Assembly (NCBI GenBank): GCA_003116995.1
Contig: BDSL01000058.1
Span: forward strand, 310,001-374,000
DNA length: 64,000 nt
Direction of reading: 5' to 3'
From: Yamagishiella unicocca
Taxonomy: Eukaryota; Chlorophyta; Chlorophyceae; Chlamydomonadales; Volvocaceae
Shown: positions 11,379 to 24,200 of the stretch, in pieces
Layout of the letters: each line of letters starts with the position of its first letter
Numbering within the stretch: position 1 is the stretch's first letter
Notes under the pieces: generated by a model
Told to the model about the DNA's origin: nothing
Seen by the model: only the letters and a program-made list of their open reading frames with translations
Database searches by the model: none
Made by a program: the position numbers and the translations under genes

Positions 11379-12074
11379 CGGTGGCACTGGCGGCGGAGGT
11401 CTGTAGGCGTGAAACTGCAGGCAGGAGTTGCGTCGCTCCGGCGATAAGGGCCTAGCCTCGCACGCCATCCTCCGGTGGTTGGCTCGTGTCGATTCGAGGG
11501 CGGTCTTAAATGCCTGTCAACCTAAATGTATTACATCAAGCCTGCCTGATGCCGACGGGGGGCCCAAGGACGGGCGTCGGGCCATTAACCTGAGCCGCCC
11601 CGGCCCGGGCAGGTGGGGCAGGGCTTTAGGGTTTTGCATGCCGGCACGGTTGGAGTCGCCCGGAGGCGAGTCGCCCGGAGGCAGAGGGTCGTCATATCGA
11701 TATTCGAGAGCAAAGTCGTCATTAACGGAAACCCAAGGCCGCCTGACAGCTGCGTCTCAGGCGGACGCACTCCACACAGCTGTCCGCGCTCCTGCGCAGC
11801 GGCCTGACCCGCCCCCTCCCTGGAGGTGAGGCGCGTGCGTGTCGTACATGGTAGCTAGGCGGTAGCTAGGCGCTGTTGCTACACGAGCCCGCCGCGCACT
11901 GATGGGTGTGATTGTCGCCGCGCGCGCGCGAGTGCTGTGGCTACTGCTGGCTGCTGGCCGCGTTGTGTATGTGTGTTGGTTGGTCGGGTCCCCCGTTCAA
12001 ACCCCAGACGACAGGTTTATGAGGTTTACCACTACCGGCCGCATTGAAACGCGTCGCGCGTGTCCTTGCCGCGG

Positions 12075-12166
12075 TGGTGCTGTCTGGGAGCGGGGCAGAT
12101 AGCAATGGTGCTGTCTGGGAGCGGGGCAGATAGCAATGGTGCTGTCTGGAGCGGGGCAGTTGGCAA
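12075..12166. repeat. 31-nt tandem repeat, three copies
   Basis: Units start at 12075, 12106 and 12137. Each contains GGTGCTGTCTGG and GCGGGGCAG; the third is one base shorter and slightly diverged. Confidence 0.9.
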
Positions 12167-12804
12167 TGGTGATGTACTGGTGGCGCTGTGTGCTCTGTGC
12201 GTGGCGCCAACGCACAGGGCGGTCTTTGCAAGGAGGCGGATGGATGGACCTGTGCCTGGGGGGCAGGGCGGTGCCGGCGGGCATCCAGCCCCGCTGCGCT
12301 CCCTCTCCGCCCCGCGGCTGCGAATCTTTGCCTGAACCTACAATGGCTCCAGGGGGGTGTGCGATGTGCGGAACTGGCTGTACGACCAACCGCCGCAGGA
12401 CCTGCTGGCGCGGGGAGGGAGGCCTCGTGGGTTGCTGCAGCTTGCTTGCAATGCTGGGCGAACGGCGGCATGTCTGGCCAGCGGAATTGAGCCTGCCCGA
12501 CCGGCGGTGCCGAATATATATACATATACCCCCTGCGAGGAATGCGCAGAAGAGGCGGCCCGGTCCCTCACCCGCCGCCGACCACCCAGTGGGCCGGTAG
12601 GGACGGGCCAGACTCGGCATGGGGAAGGAACTCCGTGGGAGGCCCTGGGGGGCGGGCGCTCAGGCTCCTTGGCAGCTGCTCTGCTTCTCCCTTCCCGCCG
12701 CCTCCCATCTTAATAAGTACTGCGTGCACTATGTAGCTTGCATTTAAGTTGGCCGTGCGGCTAGTGTGTTTGCCTCGAGAAGCTACGGGCGGCGTGTGTG
12801 TGCG

Positions 12805-12856
12805 TGTCACACGTGTGTGTGTGTCACACGTGTGTGTGTGTCACACGTGTGTGTGT
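12805..12856. repeat. TCACACGTGTGTG tandem repeat
   Basis: Three copies of a unit of about 19 nt built from CACACGTG followed by a TG run. Confidence 0.9.
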
Positions 12857-13240
12857 TAACTTACTTGCAGCTAGGCGGCGCAGCACCGCCGGCAGCCACG
12901 CGATGAGGCGTCGAATACATGGAAGGGTTCGAGGAAGACCCGAGGAATACATGTGAGGGGGGGAACGCTCATCGTGAACTGCCGGCCGGCGCTGGCGGCT
13001 ACGACGCAAGTCGACAGCGAGAGCAGTGGGCTGTGGATGGTGGAGAGCTGCCAGGCGGAGATGGATGTTAGTGCTGTTGTTGCTGGTTGGGTTGTTGAAT
13101 TGAAGAACCGAGTATGGGACGCGTCGTCGTCGTCGTCGCCGTCGCCGTCGTCCTAGTCGTCGTTGAGAACTGGTAGGTGCGCGTGGGTCTTCCGCAACGC
13201 ATTCACGTTCCGTTTTTTGTGTGATTGATGGGTGGAGGAA

Positions 13241-13280
13241 TGCATGTGAATGCACGTGAATGCATGTGAATGCATGTGTA
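13241..13280. repeat. TGCATGTGAA 10-mer, four copies
   Basis: Four consecutive decamers; the second has one substitution (TGCACGTGAA). Confidence 0.9.
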
Positions 13281-15291
13281 CAGCTGCGCTGCGTTTTGGG
13301 CGGTGCGCAGACCTTTGCGTCTCTCGCTGGCGGAGCCGTCCTTTCCTGCGAATAACTAGGAACTGCCCTTCCGGTGCGTGTGGTGCTGAGGCATTCCTTT
13401 CGTTTGGAAGCTGCTAAACGGTTGTGCCTGTGCATCCCAACGGTATTTACTGTGGTGGTGAGCGCCTTGCCACGCGAGGGTCACTCAGACTTGCTCTCCG
13501 GCCCCCACTCGCCAGCCATTCCCTACAGCGCCGCGCAAGGGCGATCGCGGTGACGCTGGGGGGGTGCAAGGAAAACCCGTGTACGAAGGAGAAGCGTTCA
13601 GAACAGACGTTTCGAGATGCACGCTGGAGAACTTGGTTGAGGAGACTAAAGTCGGTGACGCTGGGGGTGGGCGGGTGTGTGGCGTGCATTTTCGGTCCAG
13701 CCGCTCATAAAGTTCGCTGTGGCGTGGCCTCCGGTTTTCCCACATCCCTGTGCGGAGGGGTGCAAGGTCCGGGACTTCCTCATTCGAGGTCGTTTCCCTG
13801 ATTCCTGGTCCTTTCTTCTTGCGTTTGGGGTTTAGCTAAACCCGTGGGTGCAAACCCGGGAAGGGTCGGTATCCGTGCTCCCACTTTGCCGGAAGGATGG
13901 CAATGAAAGATGATGAAAGAAGATGATAATTCTAACTGGTGTTTGACCCATATTTCATGCTGACGGCACCGACGGTTGCCCATCTAGGGCGCAACCGCGA
14001 ACCAATAACATGCACAATGCATGAATGTCCTGGACGGCTGTCTGGGTGATACCGGTATTCGTTGTCATTACCAATATGACGAGCGCAGTCGAGCCACACC
14101 TGATAGCATTCTCCATGCACTGGTGATGATGATGGTGGTGGCAGCGCTTCCCAGCGCCGACTACCGAGCATCCTTACCCCCTGAGTGTAACGATAGTACT
14201 TCACCTTTCCTCCATCTCGAGTAATTTGCTCCGAGACCACCGGCGCCGACGCGGATCCTTTCCTTGCGTACTGTCTGGCTGCTGGCTGACGGAGGCAGCA
14301 TCCCTGCGCGCTACTGCCGTACGCGCATGCGGCGTCGGGCAGCCCCAGCCCCCTCGTGGCTCGTGCCCCCCTCGTGCAAATAATACGGGAAGCGGAAGAG
14401 GAGGTTCCCCTCCGTCTCAGCGGTTCCAACAGAGCGTGCGACCCGCTCCTCCCCCTCCTACCCAGCCAGGACGTCCCGGACTGGGTCCTGCTCCTCCCGC
14501 GCACGCATGCACCCCACGAGGGCCTTACCGTCGCGGCGCGCAGCAGCCGCCGCCGCAGCAGCCAACCCCCAACGTCCCAACGTCCCAACCGACTCCCCTG
14601 CTGCGTGCTGCGTATGCGGGCTCGGTGCTTCCCCGCAACGGCGCCACGAGGGGCTTGATTCCGGGGGTCAGGTTTGGCGGTTGCCGGCAGTTAGATCCAG
14701 AGCCCGGGGGCTGTTGCGAGGCCTGCGAGATCCGGCCGGGGCAGTTACTACCCCGGCCGCCACATCCTGCCACACGGCCTCTCCTCGGGGGCACACCATC
14801 CGCACTCCGCACGCAGCGCACATGCGGATATCGTCCTCGTCCTCTCCTTCACGGAAGCCACCTCTGGCCGCTCCCGCACACACGTACGAAAAACACACAA
14901 TACACAACCCCTTGCAGGTCGTCTGTCACGTCATGCTCCCCCGGCGGGCGCTACAGCGTCACCACCACCACCTGGTCGGCTGGGGCCCCACTACAACAGT
15001 TACTACCCCCGCCGCCGGCACATCGCGTCGAGTCCTTTCCCCTGCTTGCCCCCCCCCTCCCCTCCACGGGTTTCCCTCGAACCCCTCCCCTCACCACACA
15101 CACACAACCCGAGGTGCAAAGCAACGATGCACCTCTGCGACCGCGTCGCCCACCCTGGAGCCCCACCCGCAGTAGCCAGGGCCGTCCCCCGGCCCCCAGC
15201 GCAGCCCATACCCACCTCCCCCCTCATTCGCCCCTCCGTCCTGGGCGCTCAGATCCCCCTTGCCATCCCAATCCCAACACTGCCAGCGCCC

Positions 15292-18200
15292 TCACGCCTT
15301 TCTGCTGCCCGTCGGCGACGACGGTGCCGGCGGCGTCTGCGGCGGCGACGGCGCCGCCGGCGGCGTCTGCGGCGCCGCCGCGCCCTTCCTGGCCGCCGCC
15401 GCGGCGGCCGCCCCCGCCGCCGCCGCCGTCAGCTCGGTCACGGACGCCGGAAGCGTCTGGCCCGGCGGCCGCGAGCCGGGCAGCAGCCTACACCTCGCTA
15501 GCACGGTCGCAATGCGCCCCTCCGGGCCCCCGGACAGCGCCGGCAGGCCGCCGCGCAACATACACTGCAGCCGCAGCGTGCGGAACTCCGTGTGACCGTA
15601 CGACACCACCATGCCGGGGTGCGGCTGCCGCGGCGGCGTGTACGACAACGTGATGGGCTTGAGCTCGCCCCCCGCCAGCGCCACCTTGAGCGGCCCGCTG
15701 CCCGACGGCTCCACCACCGCCCAGCCCGCCTCGCGCGCCTCCGCCGGCAGGTCCTGCAGCCACACCTCGCCCGCCGCCGACCCGTGGGTCGTGCTCTTGA
15801 GGCTGCCCACGTCGAAGGATGCCCTGGCGACCTCACCCACGTACACCGCGTCCGGGAACGTCAGCGTCAGCGTGCGCGGCTCAGAGGGGCCGGCGGCGGC
15901 GGCGGCGGCCGCCGCCGCCGCCGCGGCCGCCGCGGCGGCCTTGCCCTTGCCGCCGGCGGGCGTGTTGGGCTTGGACGCGCCGGGCGTGTTGGGCTTGCCG
16001 GCGGCGGCGATGGCGGCGGCGACGGCAGGGGACGGCGCGGCGGCGGCGGCGGCGCGGCCGCCGACGGACGGCGGCAGCTGCACCTTGGCGGCGGCCGCCA
16101 TCTGGCGCAACATGAAGGGGTCGGGGTCGGGGTCGGGGTACTCGGGTCCGGCCACAAACACGCCCTCCTGCCAGCCGCGGCCGCGCAGTGGCACCAGCAG
16201 CTGGTCCTGCTGATTGGGCACCACCACCTACGCAGCCAAAGGGGAAGGGGGCGGCGAAGGGGCTCGACGCGATTTTTGTGTTTCACGTGACGTGGGAAGA
16301 AGAAGTCGATGAAGGGGGTGGGGCGTGGGTTGAAGAGGCGCGGGAGGGAGGATAGAGGATAAGGTGACAAGGAGACATGGTTTGGGGTTTTAGGGTTTGA
16401 GCCAGCGCTACCGGCAAGGAGGGCGAGGGGCGCGGCACGTGGGACATGGGACATGGGACATGGGACATGGGCAGGGAGCTCGCTGGGGCGGTGGTGTTGC
16501 CGAAGCTACGCGGCGAGATGTGACGTTGAGCACCCACCCTGGAGCCTATAACCCAAAACACAGCGCACCTGTAGTACGGTATCGTAAGTCTGCCCAGCCT
16601 CCTACAGGTAAAACCTTATTTTCCCCCTCGCCAGGTTTCCTCCGCGCCCCCCACCGCCAGCTGCCGTGTCCTCGCTAAACCCCCGATGCCGCGTCCAGGG
16701 GTTTCCTCGCTGGGCCCTCAACCACCCTAACCACCCCAACCACCCTAACCTCACACGGCAGCCCACCCACCCACGCTTCTAAACGGGTTTTTCACCCCGC
16801 ATCCACGGGTCTTCCTCGAACCCACCCACGCCGCACCTGCAGCGTGTCCTCGAAGTACGGCCGCTGGCTGTACGGGCTGAACGTCACCGCCACCTCGCAG
16901 CTCTCCCCCTGCGCCAGGGTGCCCTCCGCCGGCTGGCACAGGAACGGGGGCCGCATGGCCAGGTTGGGGTCGGCGGCGGAGCGGTTGCCGCGCAGGCGCA
17001 TGGTGAAGGACAGCGGGAAGGGGCAGATGTTGGTGACGGTGAGGGCGCGGCTGCTGCTCTCGCCCACCAGCACGTCGCCCAGGTCCAGACCGGTGGCGGA
17101 CACGCCGGGGGGTCCCAGCTGCAGCTCGGGCGCGATGCCGGCTCCTTTGAGGACCATCCGCAGCCGCGTGCGCGCGGACCTGAGGTGCGGGGGGGGGGAG
17201 GGCGTCGGGTAAGTAAGGACACGGGGAAAAACACGCACGCGGCGGCGGTCGTACATTGAAGCCGGGAGTGACGAAGTGCCGGTTACGCCCCCCGACCGCA
17301 ACCGCGGTCCCACAATTTCTGGGGGGCACTTTCGGCTGGGTTCCAACCTCACCCTGCCACTCCCTCCCTCCTCCTCACGCGGCTTCGCCCTGCTTCCTTC
17401 CCCTCCCCTCCCTTCCCCCCTCTCGGCCGCCTCACCTGAGACACAGCATCTCCAGGTACTGCGTGCGGGCCTGCGGCACGAATGCCACAAGCATGCGGAA
17501 GGTGGCACCCGGCTTCACGGGGCGCAGCGCGTTGACGCACGAAAACACCTCCCGGCTGTCCAGCGCCTCCAGAGTCAGAGACATGGGCTCCACACCTGGG
17601 TGGGTGGGTGGGGGGGCATAAAGACCGTTTACGCGACCGGACAATATGGGGGTTTGATACGAGAATCCGCGAATCCACGGCCGACAAACCGAGGGCGGTG
17701 AAGGTGATGGCCCAGCGGAGGGGGGATGGGGGGGCATAAAGACCGGCTACACGACATAGGTATAATAGCGGGCGCAGTGTCTTCGGGCGGGGGTGGGACG
17801 GGGGGGGGGCGGGACAGGGTGGGCGTGGGGTTAGGCCAGGCGCGATGAGGAGCTTCAATGGCGCCGAATCGCGTACGAGCGCGCTGCGGCACGTGTCGAC
17901 CAGTCGCGGCGAAGACGGGGCGGGAGGACGGGATGGGGGGCGCGCACCGGCGCCGATTTGCGCCTTGCAGCCGCTGATACACCGCAGTGCGTTGCCAGCC
18001 TGCCACCCCGAGCGCCCGCCCCCGCTCTCCCTCCCTTTCCCTCTCAGCGCGCAGCTGGCTCCCTCTCATGGCCGCCCCGTGCCGTGCCTTTGCCGTACTA
18101 CGCCGTACCTTGCCGTGCCGTACCGCTACGGCTACACCGTTACACCTCACGCCCGTCCCTCTCCCCCCACAACGCGCGCCCGCCCGCCCAGGCCCCCCTC

Positions 18201-21200
18201 ACCCTCGTTGGACACCTCCAGTATGCGGACCACTCGCTGCCCCACCGGCACCGGCCCAAAGTCCAGGCAGTGGCACTGGTGCAGCGCGATGTACGGCAGT
18301 GACGTGTTGAGCACCAGGTCGGGCAGCGTGGCGCAGGTGGACAGCTGCAGGTGCAGCTCCTGAGACGTGCCGGCGGCGGCGGCGGCGGCGCTGACCTGGC
18401 GCTGCAGCAGCGGGTTCTGCGGCTGCTGGGGCCGGACGTAGCAGGCGATGGTGTGCTCTCGGTAGCGGTACCAGGCGGGTGAGATGACGCCGTGCTGGCG
18501 GCGCCACTGGTCGCGGACGCCCTCGTCGTTGAAGTCGCCCTCCTCCTCCTCCTCCGCCTCCTCGCCTTCATCGTCGCCGTCGACGCCCTGTGAGCGCGGA
18601 GTGCCGTACAGGGGGTGGGCGAGTAGTTAGCGGGGCGCCTAAGCGGGGGGCGGGGTGACAGGGTTTGGTGGTGGTGGTGGCGGCGGCGGTGGTGGTGGTG
18701 GTGGTGGTGGTCTGAAGCCCCCCGGGTCCAACGTCCCGCCCACAGCTCATTGCACTTGGCGAGCAGATCAAAGTACGGCATTCCCCAGCTACCGTGACGT
18801 GTGTCGTACCTTGCGCCCCAGCGGCGACGCCGCCCTCCCTTTCGCCTCGCTCCGCTGCCCCTTGGGCGACCCCCGCCGCCCCTCCGGCGACCCCCGCCGT
18901 GCGCTGCCCCTGGCCTTCGGCGACGCCGCCCTGCCTCCGCCGTTCGGCGGCTCGTCCAGCTCGTCCAGCTCGTCCTCCCCACCATCACCGCCTCCGCCTC
19001 CTCCGCCGGCTACACCGGCACGGCTCCGTATGCTGGCGGCGCCGCGGCTCGTAAAGCTGGCGTCACCGCGGCTCACGAAGCTGCCGCCGCCGCGACCGCT
19101 GGCATCCGCCGATGCCAGGCGGGGCCAGCCGGGCGAGCCGGGAGCGCTGGTGCCCTCGCGACCGTCGCCGTTGGCGTCGTTGGCGCCATTGGCTTCCAGC
19201 GGCTGCTCGGAGCCCGGCGGCTCGCCGTCCTCCGGCGGCCGAGGGCTGTAGTCGATCTGCACACGCAGCCGGGACTGGGGCGGCACCTCGCCCACGTGGG
19301 GGCTGAAGGTGAGGTCGCTGCGGGGGGGGACTGCGAACTCGAATGCCTGGAGGCCGGGGGGAGGGGGGGAAGGGGAGCGTAGGGGAACGTGCTCACTGGG
19401 ACGTGCTTAATGGTCATACATGGCAACCCTAGTATCGGACAGGCTGGGGTGCGACAAATGTGAGACGCCTGTCCTGGGTGTGCATGCCGGGCAACTCGGT
19501 GGGTCGGTGCTGACGCCCCTCCCCTCCCCTCCTCTCCCCTTCACTCCCCTCCTCTCCTCTCCCCTTCACTCCCCTCCTCTCCTCTCCCCTCCACTCCCCT
19601 CCTCGCCCCTCCACTCCCGTCCTCCCCCCTGCCGAGGCGCACCTGCGGTGCGTCCGTGCGGTTGATGAGCACCACCGACACCGTCCGCGTGTCGCCCACC
19701 GGAGTGGCGGGCATGCGCAGCCGGTTGTGGGACATGCTCAGACGCGGCTGCAGGCCGTGCGCCCGGCAGGGCAGCGTGAAGGAGCGGCCCGCCAGGGTTC
19801 GAGCCGAGATGCTGAAGGACTGGGGCCCCGCGATTGGCGGCTGGAAGGAGACCTGCCGCTCCAGGGCCTCTCCAGGGAGGACGTAGCCGAAGCCGTCGTT
19901 GGGGCTTATGCGCAGGCCGCCTGGGAGGCCCACGAAGCCAAAGGTCTGCGGCAGGCGGCCGGGGTTGCGGATGACCAGCCGCACGGCGGTGCGCTCGGCC
20001 ATGACGCAGTCGCCGAAGTCCAGGGAGGGCGGATCGAAGATGAGGTCGGTGTTGGTGAGCTGGGCGCGGATGGTGAAGGGCACGGGGAGGGTCTGGTCGG
20101 GGACGGAGAGGCGCATGGGCACCTCGATGACCTGGGCGGTGGGGGGGGGAGGGGAGGGGGCAGGGGGGAGGGAGGGGAGGGGGCGGGGGGGGGGGAGGAG
20201 GGGAAAGGAGGGGGCATGGGAAGAGGAGGGCGGAGGCGGGTGCGTGAGTTGAGATGCGGTGTAGAACGACGACGTCCAAGGAGCAGTGCCGGCGCCTTCC
20301 CTCCCGGCAGGCCAACTTCCACCACCGTGTCCGCACTGTGTTTCGTTGCGCCCTCCACCCCTCCCCGCGGAGCCCCTTTTGACCCCCCCTTCCCCTCCCG
20401 CGCTCCCTCCCTGGCGCTGACGGCCCCTCCCCTCCCCTGCTCCCTCCCTGGAGCCGGCGGCCCCTCCCCTCCCGTGCTCCCTCCCTGGAGCCGGCCGCCC
20501 ATCCCCTCCCGCGCTCCCTCCCTGGAGCCGGCGGCCCCACCTGATCTTCCTCCGGCTCCACCAGGTGGCGGCGGCAGGCGGTCAGCACCCCCGGGGTGGG
20601 TTTGAAGCGGATGGTGATGGGGAACGAGTCGCCGGCCTGCGCTTGTGTGTATGTGTGTGCGTGTGTGCGCCGGGGGGAGAGCGGGTAAGCCGGTGGCCAT
20701 GGAGTACAGGTACAAACAAGACCCCGGATGCCAACCCGGATATGACACCACCATGCTCGCCACCACGAGCACCACCATCGCCACCACTGGGCAACACAAC
20801 ACCCTCCCGCCGCCCCAGCCCATACCCCCTCCCACCCCTTCACGACGTCCTCTGGGGAGGTGATGGTGTCTTGCGCGGCCCACACACTCCCCCCTCCCCC
20901 GCACCCCACCCACTTGCACGAAGCCGAAGTCCGGAGCGAACTCGAAGAAGCCCTCAAGCTCGGGGCGGGGCACCACCGTCACCTTCATGGCGGTCTTGCC
21001 GCCGTTGCGCACCTGGACAGCGGGGGGAGGGGGGAGGGGGAGGAAAGGGCTGAGCAGCCGGCGATGGCTGAGCAGCCAGCGGAGGCCTGGAGAGTGGGCA
21101 GCGAGACAAAGAAACATAAACATGCTGGCGAGGGGCCCTTTAGGACGTCACAAGTTTGCAACCGGCCCTTGACGGAGGCCTGGCATAACGAGGTTCACTG

Positions 21201-24200
21201 GAACTCCCGTGCCTGGCTTGACGCCCCTCCACCGCCTGTTGGTCCCCCCCCAGCAGGTGCTCCAGCATGCGTCCACAAAATTGGTGTCCGACGACCATGC
21301 GCCAACTATCCTGTCCCGTTGCGTAAAACGGTTTTTATACACCCCCTTCCGACAGCTTCGTTTCTGCCATCCCCCTGCCGACCCACGGGTTTCCTCTATT
21401 ACCGTGCCCTGCCCTCCCTCCGCCCCGCCCCTCCCCACCAGCAGCACGTCCCGGTATCCGTGCCCCATGAGGCAGCACTGGAAGTCGATGAGGGGCCGCT
21501 CCACGTAGACCGGCACGTCGCGACCGATGCCGGAGACGACCACCTCGTGCTGGGGCAGCGGCAGCCGCTTCACGCTGGGGGCCCTGCGTGGTGGTGATGG
21601 TGATGGTGATGGTGAGGTTGAGGGTGATTGTGGTGGTGGTGGTGGTGGTGGTGATGATGGTGGTGGTGATGGTGGTGGTGGTGGTGATGGTGGTGGCGAT
21701 AGTGATAGTGCTGGTGGTGGTGATGGTGGTGGTGGTGATAGTGATAGTCATAATGATGGTGATGGTGCTGGTGATAATGATGGTGATGGTGACACACACA
21801 CACGCACACGCACACACACAGCATGCATAAAACACACACACGCTTCCACCCACACGCCCCGGGACCTCTCTCTAGCCGCAGGGCCCCCCACTCCGCACCC
21901 ACTTGTACGACACTTGCAGCACCAGCTTGGCCGGTGCAGCCATGATGGGCGAGAAGGCGACCGTGAAGGTGGCCTTGCTGTAGCCGCGGAGCCGACCGAC
22001 GCATGGAAACACGGCGAAGCCGCCGTGGGTCAGCCGCCGCTCCTCCCTGGACGCAACCGCCGGCTGGCCGGGCTCCGCGGCGGCGGGGGCGACGGGATCC
22101 GCCGCCAGGCTGGCGAAGGATCGGGCGCGGGACAGCGGACCGCCGACGCTGGTGGCGGCGGCGGCGGCGGCGGCGATGGTGGTGTTGGTGAATACGTGCG
22201 CCAGGTTCGCGCTGGACTTGAGCATGGCGCGCTCGTCCTCGGACAGCTGAGGGCTGTCCAGGCGGTACTCGACCTGCGGTTGGGCGGTTGGCCGACCGGT
22301 TGGGGGTCGGTTGGGTTGGTGACGGTGGCCAAGGGAGCCCAGCAACTCGCAGCTTTGCCACCGTACGGTGTACGAAGTACGATACAATTACCATGCGCTG
22401 TTCCCTGCCAATCCAAAGTGCCCCCCCAGCGGCCGTTCCTCCCGCCAGCGGCCGTCCCTTCCCCCAGCCCCCGCCCCCCAGCGGCTGTCCCTCCCCCCAG
22501 CCCCCGCCCCCCCAGCGGCCGTCCCTCCCACCTCCAGCGCCCCGTCGTTGCTGATGACGAAGGTCTTGGTGTCGCAGTCCCCCAACGTCACCCCCGCGCC
22601 GAAGTCCACGATCGCGGGCGCCACCGACAGCGCCGCCCGCTTCGTCCGGCAGCGGATGGGCACCTCGAAGGGCCCCGTGTCCGCCAGCAGCCGGAGCGAC
22701 GTGTCGATGTCGACGGGGGCCTTGGGCGTGAAGGACACCGTCACCTCCCCAGAGACACCTGGAGCCAGGTAGCCCGGCAGCTTGTAGGCGAAGTCGAGGA
22801 CGTCGCAATACTCGACGGGGATGCCTAGCACGCTGTGTTTCGGGTGCAGGGGTGGCGGGGCAGAGGGGGAACGGTAGGCGAGGAGGGGGGGGGCGAAGCG
22901 TGGGTGGCCGTTTCGGCGGACGGCCAAGTGGGTATTGAGCGGAGGGGCGGTGGTGGGAGGCCGGGTTTGTAGAGCGGAGTGTCAAAAGGCCGAAAAGCCC
23001 GGTCCGCTGAGCGGAGCGCTCCGATATCGAGGAGGCGCAAGGGGCCAGCTACTGCCAGCTACCTAGCTTCCCCGCCCCCTTGCGGTGCGGAGTGGTCGTA
23101 CCGGAAGGTGTTTTTCTTGTATGAGCGGTTGACGATCTGAATGGACGTGGTTGATGTACGGCCCATGTCGTAGTCTTTGAATTCAACCGCCGCGGGGGAG
23201 GCCAGGAAGGCGTCGCCGCCGAAGGTGCGCCCCATCTGGGTCTGAGAGAGAGAGGAGGAGGGGGAGAGAGGAGAGGAGGGTTGCAAGGAAAACCCGTGTC
23301 ACCGTGGGGGGCAGGGGGGAGAGGAGGAGGGGGGGAGGGGAGAGCGGAGGAGGGGGGGAGGGGGGGGCGGAGGAAGGGGGGAGGGGAGGGGAGGGTGTTG
23401 CTGCGCTGGGCCATAAGCTCTTGCTGCAACATAGCCATTAAGATGGGTGCCGTCTCAGCGACTTTTACAACACACGGCACAGCTTGCATATGGCCCAGCT
23501 TGAGGGAGAGAGAGACTGTGGGTTCCAAAGTAGCGGCGGCGTACTGGCACTGTCGCAACAACTCCGACCCCCTACCCGGCCGGGCCCCCTCCCCCGGGGA
23601 GAACCAAAGGTTCTTTCCCAGCATGCAACTCCCAAACGTGCGCATCAAACGTGTTCCTCCTCCGTCGGTTTTCCTTTCCGGTGCCGACCCCCGGGTTTCC
23701 TCCCATGCTCCCCCTCCGACTCCCCACCCTGCCGCCCCGCCCCGGGCTTTCCTCTTGCACCCCCCCCCACCCGCCCCACCGGGTTTCCTCCCCCACCCCA
23801 CCTGCGACGACCCGATCCCCTGCTTGTGCTTGTTCTTGGCCGCCTCCATCATGCCCTGCTCCAGCTTGGTCAGCGGCCGGGTCGCCAGCTGCTTGTAGCG
23901 GTCAGCGGGGGGCTGCTGCGGCTGCTGCTGCTTGTGCTGGGGAGCCTGAGGCGCCGGCGCCCCTTGCACGTGGGGACGCGGGGAGCGGGGGGGAGAGCCC
24001 ATGCCTGCGACACCGACCGGCCACCAGTTGATGGGCGGCGTGGGGGCAGCGCGGGCGCAGCGTGGGTGTGTGGGGGTTACAAGTAAAGAACCGGGGTGTG
24101 TGTGTGTGTGGGGGGGGTTGGCATTAAAACCGTTTACGCGACAAGGTGCGTGCCGGGGGGAGGGGGAGGGGACGGGTGAGGAGTGGGCAAAAGACGGGCA

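Larger units (their letters stand above)
11379..15291. other. About 3.9 kb without a supported gene between convergent genes
   Basis: The interval lies between the 3' ends of the leucine-zipper gene (plus) and CFAP74 (minus), so it must contain both 3' UTRs. Long overlapping frames occur on both strands, but they are products of high GC and short tandem repeats; none has family motifs or convincing splice links. At 12925-12945 there is a copy of the GAGGAAGACCCG repeat that elsewhere sits inside introns, so an unrecognised spliced transcript is possible. The only nearby TGTAA on the plus strand is at 14186. Confidence 0.4.

Noticed and set aside
14226..15653. 475-codon plus-strand frame, Pro/Thr/Arg-rich
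   Set aside because: It overlaps the CFAP74 last exon antisense and has GC-rich low-complexity composition. No start context or motif was seen.
15592..16290. Plus-strand frames antisense to the last CFAP74 exon
   Set aside because: Shadow frames of a real coding exon with strong GC bias.
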